Below, in pieces: positions 23,575 through 32,659 of a DNA stretch of 64,000 bases. The translations under genes and the position numbers were made by a program. This DNA is from Blastobasis lacticolella (taxonomy: Eukaryota; Arthropoda; Insecta; Lepidoptera; Blastobasidae). The stretch covers positions 248,001 through 312,000 of the forward strand of contig LR990041.1 in NCBI GenBank assembly GCA_905147135.1, in the 5' to 3' direction. Every line of letters starts with the position of its first letter. Position 1 is the first letter of the stretch. The notes beneath the pieces are model-generated. The model worked only from the letters and a program-made list of their open reading frames with translations, did not search any database and was not told the origin of the DNA.

Positions 23575-24800
23575 CGTGCTGCCCTCCCCCCTCGGCCCCG
23601 CGCCGCCCGCGTCGCTCATTATCGAATTGTTTAAAATAACGAGGGATCAGCTTTCGTCTGCCAGCTACCCTCCGCCTCCACGTGTAACGCTAGCACTAAC
23701 GGGGGTATGAGGAAATAGGTATACGATGAGGGTAGGTACGGTGGCTCATAGGATAATGTCCAAATATATTGTTAGCTTATCTGGATTATTGGTTCTATCA
23801 TGCCGACGATCATCATTAGCCTATATTTTCTTAGACCTTGATGACTGAGAATTGGGCATTTAATGATAAGTGTATTGTGGCAGATTTAGTGCAATTATTT
23901 TACTAACAGTCTTAAATATTCTAGGATACCTATAGGTACACAGCCTTCCTCACAAAAATGTATGGACTGTATCATCTTATCACATATCGTTCTCGTTAAA
24001 TAAAATGCGATATCGCAAATGCGGTAACGCTGTGAGGCCAAAGTTATGCTAGGTAAGATATGTATTTCTCATACTTTACTCAACCACTTTGTTTGAAAAC
24101 AATCAACACATCAAAGCAAGTTCGCTTGGCGACAAAACTAGAGAATACGATAGGTACTATTGTGTTCTCGGGGCCTTTTGGGTTCTTATCTATGAAATAA
24201 GCATTTTTTTCGCAGGTATACATTTGGCCAAATATTTTTAATTTAAATAATACCTTTATCAATATTATCTAATAATTGATTTCGAAAATAGTGTAAGTTC
24301 AGATTCCAGTAAGTCGCTAAAAATAAAAAAAACAATATTTTTCTTAGAACCCCTTTTCGTTTGTCGTCAGTTTTACCACTTTAAACATATGTAATTTTAT
24401 AGGGTGAACCAGCTGTTATCACAATAAAATTATATTCATCTGTTGGCTTAATGTTGTCTGATTATAGCTACAATGTTTCATTGTAACCGGATTTGAAATT
24501 TACAATAATTTTCAAAATTTACTCGTATGACAATTACAGTATCCACCATTCTCGCCATACAAAACGCCAATTTCATATGTAAGGACCTGATAATTTCATA
24601 TGTAAGGACCTGATAATTTCATATGTAAGGATATGATATTCCGGTGTCCCGAATGATTTAGTTTAGAAAACCATATAACGTTGTTACAGTATCAATCAAG
24701 CGTCCGCGGCGGTGGGTCGCAAAAAAACGGTCCATTTCGTAATTAAATTGCGGCCCCGCGCCGCAAACTTAAAGAGCAAACATTGGCCTCCGATGAGCGG
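23575..24800. other. Gene-free AT-rich stretch with two small islets
   Basis: Islets at 23580-23700 (CCCCGCGCCGCCCGCGTCGC) and 24700-24770 (CGGCCCCGCGCCGC). Between them AT-rich DNA with no recognisable gene apart from the 23-bp tandem repeat. Confidence 0.3.
24569..24637. repeat. 23-bp tandem repeat, three copies
   Basis: The unit AATTTCATATGTAAGGACCT plus GAT occurs at 24569-24591 and 24592-24614 exactly and at 24615-24637 with two changes. No spacers, so it is a simple tandem repeat. Confidence 0.85.
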
Positions 24801-24939
24801 ACCCGAATAAAATTCTGCTACTTTACGAAATTGCTTGTCTGTCAATAAAATTGGCAATCTATTCTCCCCCTCCCGCGACGTTCAGTATAAAATATAGATT
24901 TACTTTGACCTCCAGCTCCACTTGTGTAGCGGGTATCTA

Positions 24940-25250
24940 CATAACTGACCACTTTCAAGTTTTTGCAGAGAACTATGTACGTCCGGATTTTTTGACATTC
25001 CGTTCATTTATAACTAGATTATCTAAGACTGAAAAATTAACAATGAAAGACTGGTGTGTGGTTATGATCCTATCGTATGATACACCTATACCAATCAGTC
25101 TTTTTGACCACCAGCGCCATTTATGTAAGTTAAATATGTAGATAAGTACTAAACATATTCGTTTTCAAGTTATTGCAGAGAAGATATAAACGTTCGCGTT
25201 TTTTAATGTTCCTTGTTGTAACTGATCTACCAAATCCTGTATCATGGTCA
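24940..25250. repeat. Diverged direct duplication, about 75 bp, 205 bp apart
   Basis: TTTCAAGTTTTTGCAGAGAA with GTCCGGATTTTTTGACATTC (from 24953) and TTTTCAAGTTATTGCAGAGA with GTTCGCGTTTTTTAATGTTC (from 25162) are clearly related. The 96-codon frame 24851-25141 spans the first copy and has no recognised domain. Confidence 0.4.
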
Positions 25251-25265
25251 AGTAAATCGACCTTG
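25205..25265 (+). mobile_element. SINE family A fragment
   Basis: TAACTGATCTACCAAATCC and GTATCATGGTCAAG match the family body in sense orientation. Only about 55 bp remain. Confidence 0.45.
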
Positions 25266-26128
25266 GGGTGAGTACAATGCTAACTCGATTACTTATTATT
25301 TATATTCAATAATAGATACCTAAATTTTACTGAGCGTATGCTGCTGTTGCATGTGACTACCTATGCAATTTCAAAAATAAATTGTGCGTTAAAAGTTTTC
25401 GTTGGCAAAGCAGTCGGCCCCAAATATTTACAAGATTATAGTTTTACAGTCAAACGCGATAGTAAGGATAGCAATTTGCGCTCGCAACTACCGACTTGGC
25501 GAGGGGACGCGATGGTGAGTCCACCCTAGCCACGGATTTAGGTATACTTTGCTTCGTGACCCTTGCTGAGTCCACGGTGAGTTGTCGCCATGGAACACTT
25601 GAAATTCCTTTTATTTTTATTACGTTATGTTTCCTACGAAAAAGTAAGTGTTTTTTAACGTGTCTGCTATGGTAGTTTGGATTCGGAGATGGTACTTTAT
25701 ACCTATGGTGTTCTGTACTTTTTGGTCAATGTCGAAAAAAAAAAAACAATTTAAAAAATAAACGTTCTACAAATATAACGCTCTACATCCATTTAATTCC
25801 CCATATTTAAATATTCAGTGTAGTGACACGAAGGCACGTACACCCGTGACATATACAAACACACAAGCTGCAAGTACACGCGGTGTCACGCGGGGCAGAA
25901 AGGAACAAATCTGAGAGCACGAAAGTACAAACTATTTCGTACATAGTGACGAAGCTGCCACCGCTAAGACAAGTTGAGAACAAAAGCGGCAAGACGAGCC
26001 CAAAATACCTTTACTTTTTTCTAAACAGCACTACCTTTTTTCGAAGCATTTTGTCGTATTCTGAAACCATCGTTATTTATTGAAAATTTCTGGGTGGCCC
26101 AAAATGGAACCCATGGCCATAGTGTTCC

Positions 26129-27130
26129 CAATGGATGTTATGGATGTTGTGGAGCTCCGTAATCGTAACCGAAACTATCGGATATGCGAAATAAAAAAAT
26201 ATTCGTAAACGTAATCGAATCCGATATAAAAGTTTCCAATAATTTCGGATAGGGGCGGAGTCGAAATGTTTCAATAATAATTTTGTTTTTGCATTTTTAA
26301 GTAAATCACACTTAAAAAAGAGTATTTAATTACATAAGCAACCGGTTACATTAAATTATGGTAGATAATGAATTCCAATTTTACAATGAGAATCAATCAT
26401 ATAGCGTCTTATAGTTTTGTTGATAAAATCAGAACGCATTTTCATTGAAACCCAGTGTCAGAATTGAAGGACATTTTCAAATGCCGCAGTTATTTGGGTT
26501 TGAGTAAATGTCAAGCGCCATTAAATATATGCTTTATTACGTTTAACGTAAGGTTTACCCGAGTGTCGAATGACGTCATCACATGCCAAAATTACAGTGT
26601 TCTAACGCATTTCTCTGGTTTAAGTCGTGAAAATTTTTCACAGTCATTCATGTGGTGGTGATGACCTGAGTGGTTCAATGGTCAACATCGGCCGGTCTGC
26701 CACGCAAGAGGTCCCGGGTTCGATTCCCGGCCGCGCAGAAATTGAAATGATGAATTTTAATTTCTGTTACGGGTCTGGGTATAATAAGTATGTATTTAAA
26801 AAACAAAAGTATTTAAGTATTATATCAGTTATCTAGCACCCATAGTACAAGCTTTGCTTAGTTTGGGGCTAGATGGCGCTGTGTGAATTTGTCCACGAAT
26901 ATTTACTTATTATTTATTTATTTAGCTTATGCAAATGGAAAAGTTAATAAATAAAAATCGTACCTGATACTAATTTCTTTAAAAACTAATATCCGTAACC
27001 GAACCTGTCGGAAACTAACGGATAATCCAAAATAATTTCACATCCGTGACCGTATCTGAAACCGGTATAATATAAGTGTAATATCCGTATCCGTGTCTAG
27101 ATGCGAAATAGTATATCCCTAACATCCCTG
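26129..27130. mobile_element. hAT-like non-autonomous element interrupted by a SINE
   Basis: Left edge CAATGGATGTTATGGAT and right edge (reverse complement) CAGGGATGTTAGGGAT are imperfect terminal inverted repeats of the CAGGG type. Both ends are filled with repeated ATCCGTAACCG/ATCGGATA motifs (26155-26260 and 26985-27120). A SINE copy sits in the middle (26655-26930). No transposase and no clear 8-bp target duplication are seen. Confidence 0.5.
26655..26930 (+). mobile_element. tRNA-derived SINE, family B
   Basis: The head has a D-arm-like GAGTGGTTCAATGGTCAAC and the B box GGGTTCGATTCCC. The body follows with AATTTTAATTTCTG and GGTCTGGGTATAATA, and the 3' part is ATAGTACAAGCTTTGC with a TAGATGGCGC core before a TTATTTATTTA tail. 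The same family occurs inverted at 48070-48335. The tRNA-like head drives Pol III transcription in SINEs of this kind (known). Confidence 0.7.
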
Positions 27131-27979
27131 ATTCCGAGTACGTATTAATAGTTAAAGAGCACAGAGGATAGTTTCGTTACACACTAAGCCAAAAACTTTC
27201 CCAATAAAATGTCTTGCTAAAACCTCAGATTAGGAAGCTAAAACTATAGAACACTAGCTATGTCGGTAATAATAAAAGAAAACGAAGTGATATTTAAGCC
27301 ACAACATATCGAAGCGTCTATCGCGCTCAACAACTGCACGCCGCGGGCGACCTGTGTCATTTTGACTCCATTGTAACTGTAATACCAAATTAATTATAAT
27401 CTCATTATAAGAATAATCGATGCAAGTAAGTAGGCGATCAACGCTTCGGCAGGTGGGACCTCCGACCTTCTGTATAATGAAGGTACTCTATAATTCCTGA
27501 CTTTCGCTACGCGTTCGCACAGGCGTGCCCTAATGAATGATGACTTGATGCGCACTTGTAACGTTATTCCAGACTTTCTACGACCTTTGAAGGGTTCCGG
27601 CGACGCGGTGGTCAGCGAAGGAGGGGACGGGGCGGGGGTAGGGGGAATCCGGCGCGGGCGCAGTCGCTAATAAGGAGAAAGTTGCGCGCAATGGAGTGTT
27701 TAGCTCGTTGCAAAAAACGCATAAATATCCATTGTGAGCGGCCTGCACGTAAAGGGCACGGGGATCGCACAAAAATAGTCCAGTTGCCCTTGACACTTCA
27801 GAATACTTAATACTTTGCATTAATTGAGCAGCTCAATTATACGTACAGCTAATTTGAACTTATTTTACGAGTAGGCTTTCACACAACAGCGGTGCAATGC
27901 ACTATACGAAAATTGTATTCATTGGGAACCGTGGCTTTGGCTGTGGAGGAGCCTTATAGCAATTGCCTATTTGCTGCAT

Positions 27980-28195
27980 GTGCAACGTGTCTCAGGGTTT
28001 TAGAGGTGATAGAAGGATCCCTAAGGGATCGTATCAGGAACATCGAGGTATATAGATGGGCCAGGTTACGGGTATAGGGAAACGGGTTGCCAGATTGCGG
28101 TAGCAGTGAGCAGGTCATGAGGTGCTCGGATGGACGCTGGAGTTAAAAACTACACTATGTGGCGGCCAAGAACTACTATAATAAATCCTGGTAGA
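27980..28195 (+). pseudogene. RTE-clade C-terminal remnant
   Basis: GSLRDRIRNIEVYRWAR recalls the VSLRDRVRNEEIRKRTK block of the RTE at 32685-34100, and GGATGGACGCTGGAG its DGRWG block. It is frame-broken and diverged. Confidence 0.45.
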
Positions 28196-28204
28196 CCAAA
28201 TGCA

Positions 28205-28405
28205 AGGATCCTTTATAATGCGTACGGCTAAGGAATGGAACGCGTTGCCTGCGAATGTGTTCCCTGATCAATATAATTTGTATACCTTCAAGGCTAGAGT
28301 GAAAAGACTGTTCCAAGACGGGCAAGCTTCATCTTCGACCGCATCGTCACTTACCAACAGGTGAGATGGCGGTCAAATGCCTGTCTTGTCTAATATTAAA
28401 AAAAA
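28205..28405 (+). pseudogene. LINE 3' end fragment (LPANVFP type) with A tail
   Basis: EWNALPANVFPDQYNLYTFK and ARVKRLFQDGQASSSTASSL, a stop, a short UTR, and a run of eleven A at about 28397-28407, so the natural end of the retrotransposon is present. Confidence 0.6.
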
Positions 28406-28713
28406 AAAGTTATTTCGACGACATCACCAGGACCGCGAAGATGTGGATGGCGGAGACTTCCTGTCGATGAGAATAGAAGGAGCTGGGGGAGGCACATGTC
28501 TAAAGTTGGAAAGAGCAATGCTGATGAAGAAGAGAAGAAGATAATTCTGGTGTCGAGTTTCATTCATACACAATTCCTCTAACTCCAAACCTTCGCACAG
28601 GTACAATAAAAAGTATTTTATTATTTTAAAGATATAATGATTTATTTAGCACAAAACATGTAAACAGTTTTTACATTAATGATTAATAGAAAACAATTAA
28701 GTACCTACATTAT

Positions 28714-30564
28714 CTATTTCTTCAGTACTACACAATGTAAATGATTATGATTGACACAATCAAAAGCCTTGGAAAGGTCACAGAAAATACCAATGGCATT
28801 CTGTGAACTTTCCCAGGCATCATAAATATGTTTGATCAATTCGATACCAGCATCAATAGTGGATCTACCCTTTGTAAAACCAAACTGATTGCTGTGAAAA
28901 AGTCTATGTTCGGTGAAATGTGCTAAAAGTTGTTGTAGGATAATTTTTTCGAAGATTTTGCTAAAAACTGGTAGGACAGATATGGGTCTAAAATTCGAAG
29001 GGTCTTGTTTTTCACCATTTTTGTAAAGAGGGACTATTTTACTAATTTTCATTAAATCAGGAAATGTCCCTTCATCAACACTGTTGTTAAAAATATGTGC
29101 GAGTTGTGTAGCTATGTTTTTTATGATGCTTTTAATTACATAGACAGACATACCCCACATATCCTCAGTTCTCTTCATGTTCAGAGAGTTGAAAGCTTTC
29201 AGAATATCAATGTCTCCTATATGTCTAAACTTGAAGTCAACCATACATTCAGGGAGACTTTCCATGAGTATTTGTTCAGCTGAATCAGCAGATGAGTTGA
29301 GGTTTTGTGTGGTGTTTATAGCGATATTTGAAAAGTACTCATTAAATGTATTCGCTATATCGAGGTCATTTTTGATTATTTTGCCGCTAACTTTCAATTC
29401 AAAATTACGATCATTGTTTTTAACTTTACCAGTTTCATGATTAATAACTTGCCATACCTCTTTAGTTTTGTTACTGGCTTTAGAAATTTTAGTTTTAATA
29501 AAATTTGCCTTCGCGTTGAGGCACACCCTTTTAAAAATCTTCGAATATGACCTCACATAATTGATAAATGTCTCCGATTTATTGTAAGACTTGATATGGT
29601 ACAACTCATAAAGTCTTAATCTACTTTTATAAATACCTGCAGTAGCCCAATCACAAAATTTAAGTTTATTACTTTTCTTGAATGTCTTCATTTTAAAAAT
29701 ATTACCAAATTCAGTATTTATTTTATTAAATAGGGTATTGTAATGGTGATTCGGTTCCGTGGTTGCTGGATTTTGTGAGACAAATTTTGTATCTAGCTTT
29801 TCTGAAAAAGATTCCAGACGGGCTTTTGTGATTGGTCGACATCTGATTGTGGTGGGATTTTCTACTATTTGATCTTGCATCTCAACACCTAGCCCGTAAT
29901 GGTCTGACCCAAGACAGTTTAGCATGAACTTACTAGATATCTGACAGTTGCAGAACACATTATCTAGACATGTGGCTGTAGACTCTGTAACTCTTGTGGG
30001 TTCTAGAAATATGTTGTTAAGGTGGAATGATTTGAACAAAGACATTAGCCTTCTACATCGACTGGAATCATCTAACATATTGATATTAAAATCTCCACAA
30101 ACTACAACCGATTTTCTACCACTGGTTAACTTTGTAAGCACCTCCTCCAAAACCTCTTCAAACATTATAAAGTCCCCAGAAGGAGGTCTGTAAAGACACA
30201 AGATTATGTATAGTGGCAATTCTACACAGGACATTTCAATTATTTGCTCCACAGATAAACTAATTACATCTTTTCGCTCCTTAAATTTCAAACAATCTTT
30301 TATTAAAATTAGCGATCCACCATGAATTGCATTCTCCCTGCTGTATTTGCTAGCTATAATGTAGCTATTGAAATAGGGACATAAATGCGATTTAGTGAGC
30401 CAATGCTCAGTAATGCACATTATTTTAACATTACTACCATCTAAAAATAAACTTAATTCTAATTCTTTGCTAGCTAAACCTTGAATATTCTGGTGAATTA
30501 GATTAATATTATTCTGTTTTAATTGAAAACAAGGTTTAGCTATTGTCCTACATGTCAGTTTAAA
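28714..30564 (-). pseudogene. LINE ORF2: intact APE endonuclease, RT truncated after motif A
   Basis: The frame is open from the ORF1 slippery site (30564) to 28714. The first ATG (30418-30420) is too late, because it removes the QNIQGL endonuclease motif encoded just upstream. Counted from that ATG, endonuclease signatures are TEHWL (E5), YRPP (77-80), GDFN (109-112), CLDNVF (D153) and GSDHYG (171-176), which is the full APE set. RT begins with FRPISVLPVFSKIFEK and reaches motif A, FCDLSKAFD, with catalytic D548. It then runs into HLHCVVLKK and a stop. The FADD/YADD motif C is missing. Expression together with ORF1 probably needs a -1 frameshift. The endonuclease is likely to be competent; the RT is not. 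Confidence 0.8.
30471..30564 (-). promoter_or_regulatory. Candidate -1 ribosomal frameshift site (T TTA AAC plus 13-bp stem)
   Basis: On the minus strand the heptamer T TTA AAC lies at 30564-30558 with TTA and AAC as ORF1 codons, and the ORF1 stop TGA follows at 30557-30555. Reading TTT AAA instead enters the ORF2 frame, which stays open to 28714. A perfect 13-bp inverted repeat pairs 30542-30530 with 30483-30471 around a 46-nt loop, and starts 15 nt after the heptamer. The spacer is longer than the usual 5-9 nt. Confidence 0.6.
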
Positions 30565-32072
30565 ATAGAATCTGTACTTGTCGTACTGTGTGATTTGTCA
30601 ATAGAATTATAAGAGATGTCAGTAGATTTATAAGATATGTTATTAGAATTATAAGAAATGTCAGATTTTAATATATTATAAGCTAGTAAACTAGCAAAAT
30701 TATTTTTTTCCTTAATAGGAATATATAAATAATGTCCATAGTGAACTACACGTCTTACAAATCTATTTATGTCAAAGAGTGATATTTTGTCACTACTAAT
30801 CATTAGTTTATGGAATAAATTATTTTGATATATTATTTTATTATGTTGATTATAGCTAAAGGAGCCAGAATAAGGCAATGTACAGAGTAGTATTTTGCCC
30901 ACATTCTGTATACAATTTAAAATGTCAAATAGACCAATTATATCATGTCTCTTGTAAAACAAACTATCTCCCAATGCCACAATTAAAGTGTCCATTCTGT
31001 TATATTTATATTTACAAATTTTTGAACATAAAGTTGGTAGAGATATGCCAGGATAGCAAAAATTTATCACGTCATTACTGGCGTATTTCGACACCATAGG
31101 CCCGAGATTACGACCCAACATGTCACTAAATATAATGGTTGTACTGGTTTTACCATCCACAGTATGCACATCACTCACAGTGGGAGTACACGGTACAGAA
31201 AAGCGTGTATTTGCCACAAGTGGCGCTACCGTTTCGCACTCGCACTCGTCCGCCGACTTGTTAATTAGCATTGAGGTGCTCACTAGGGTGCAGTCACAGT
31301 TATTGCAAACTTGACGTGCACATAACGAGTTGAATCTTTCTTCGTTATATTTTATGTCATTTATTAATTGAGTCATAGATTCTGAGTACTCACCAATAAT
31401 TTTCTGAGACATACTATATTGGTATAGAGTATTTTGCAATTCGCTCTCTAAAGCACTGAGTTTCAGTTGTAAAGCAGACATTTCCTGCTCGTACCTGCTC
31501 TGGTTTTTAAAAATAATATCAGTACAATTAACCAGCTCATTTTTTGTAATCGACATATTTTTCTTTAATATAAGATTGTTGCGTAAGAGCTTTTTGAAGT
31601 TTACACTGGTATTATGAAACCTTTTGCGCTTTTTACGTGGCTTTTTTGTAGTGATATTACTTGACTTTTCAACATTAAATAGTTCATTGTACAGTGATTG
31701 TATTTGCGACGCCTGGATTTGTGACTTCTCTGTATGGTACTGGTCAATTGTACGGTGTGCAGCTTGAAGTTCATGCTCGAGGACCGTGATGCGGTCGAGC
31801 GTGGCCATGTGCTGATCGCTGCACTCTTGAAACGACGCCAACATGGCTTGCAGCTCGTCGCGTTGCCCTCGCATGTCCTCGAGTTGAATGTCGAGCTCAG
31901 CAAGCTGCTCCTTTAGGTCTTGATTTTTGTTGTTCATTATTAAAATCTCGGCCTCGCTGTCCTCTCTCTCTTCTAACAAATTCTGCACTTTTTCCCTAGC
32001 AAATTTCAAATCACTTAGTGCCTCCTTCAGTTGGTCTTCTATCTTAATAGTATAAAGTCTACGTGTAGTCAT
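30555..32072 (-). CDS. LINE ORF1 protein, coiled coil plus SGNH-like domain
   Basis: The product has 505 residues and starts at the first ATG after a T-rich leader. Residues about 8-130 and 175-245 are rich in heptad-type E/K/L/Q and look like coiled coils. Residues 143-151 are strongly basic (KKPRKKRKR), a possible nuclear or RNA-binding signal. Residues 251-280 contain a cysteine cluster (CARQVCNNCDC, later CECE). Residues about 311-465 resemble an SGNH/GDSL esterase-like fold: a strand ending in IIFSDMLGRNLG, then YPGIS, then LIVALGDSLF. An SGNH-like domain is known from ORF1 of some CR1-type LINEs. The C-terminus carries a short repeat of the type DISYNSN/NISYKST/DISYNSI. The last codons TTA AAC TGA form a slippery site. 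The role inferred from the family is RNA binding and RNP assembly for retrotransposition. Confidence 0.8.
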   Translation of the reverse strand: MTTRRLYTIKIEDQLKEALSDLKFAREKVQNLLEEREDSEAEILIMNNKNQDLKEQLAELDIQLEDMRGQRDELQAMLASFQECSDQHMATLDRITVLEHELQAAHRTIDQYHTEKSQIQASQIQSLYNELFNVEKSSNITTKKPRKKRKRFHNTSVNFKKLLRNNLILKKNMSITKNELVNCTDIIFKNQSRYEQEMSALQLKLSALESELQNTLYQYSMSQKIIGEYSESMTQLINDIKYNEERFNSLCARQVCNNCDCTLVSTSMLINKSADECECETVAPLVANTRFSVPCTPTVSDVHTVDGKTSTTIIFSDMLGRNLGPMVSKYASNDVINFCYPGISLPTLCSKICKYKYNRMDTLIVALGDSLFYKRHDIIGLFDILNCIQNVGKILLCTLPYSGSFSYNQHNKIIYQNNLFHKLMISSDKISLFDINRFVRRVVHYGHYLYIPIKEKNNFASLLAYNILKSDISYNSNNISYKSTDISYNSIDKSHSTTSTDSILN

Positions 32073-32210
32073 TGTTCTTTAAGTATCAAAAAAAATTGTC
32101 AATAAAAAAAAAAAAAAAATAATAATATCACACGAGATTCGAACCCACGTCGTTTATAAAGTAAGTAGTTCCTGAGTAAGCAACACTCTTGAGCTACGAT
32201 GACTCTTACG
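32072..32210 (-). promoter_or_regulatory. tRNA-like sequence and T-run in LINE 5' region
   Basis: On the minus strand TAGCTCAAGAGTG resembles a Pol III A box and GGGTTCGAATCTC a B box, about 45 nt apart. A run of about fifteen T follows before the ORF1 ATG and would act as a Pol III terminator. The cloverleaf is poor (weak acceptor pairing), so this is not a working tRNA gene. It is either part of the LINE 5' UTR or an older tRNA-derived repeat that the LINE landed beside. Confidence 0.45.
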
Positions 32211-32659
32211 TAGATAGTTAAATATTGCTATGACTTTGCAACAACTTGATAAGTAAGCAGATGATGTCTTTGTTGCTTGGATTTATTGTAGTCACGACTT
32301 CATTTCGAGGGTATTATGGTGATCCACTTAAACACTTTGTCCTTGTTCAATTTTTTACACTTTTATCAATTAAAATATGTCTGTTTGTAATTGTAACTTA
32401 TTTAATTCACTTTTGTTTATTGTACTTTATTAATAGTTAACTGTTGCAGCACTGTTTATAAATTAGTTTATGTTTATATATATCAATATTAATAGTCTAG
32501 GGACATTAACTTTGTATTCACAATTTCGACGTTTATACTTAATTTCTAGACTAGATAACACTTATACTAATTATTAATACATTTGTTCACTTATTAAACG
32601 CATACCTAAGCTAATTTGCTTGTTTAATTATTTTTAAATAAATTTGAAATACGGACACA

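Larger units (their letters stand above)
28615..32210 (-). mobile_element. LINE (CR1/Jockey-superfamily type) with internal deletion of the RT
   Basis: On the minus strand the order is: tRNA-like head and T-run (32210-32100), ORF1 (32072-30555), ORF2 with complete endonuclease and the beginning of reverse transcriptase (30564-28714), then a short AT-rich 3' part containing AATAAA near 28640. RT motif A is joined almost directly to this 3' part, so RT motifs B to E are absent. The copy therefore cannot move by itself, although ORF1 and the endonuclease are uninterrupted over 3.3 kb, which implies a young copy. Assignment to the CR1/Jockey superfamily rests on the APE endonuclease, the separate ORF1 and the RT motif style; the exact clade is uncertain. 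Confidence 0.8.

Noticed and set aside
24569..24637. Possible CRISPR-like array
   Set aside because: Head-to-tail repeats without spacers in a eukaryotic genome; a simple tandem repeat.
26655..26740. Possible functional tRNA gene
   Set aside because: Good B box, but the sequence continues into a SINE body shared with 48070-48335 and lacks a terminator after the tRNA part.
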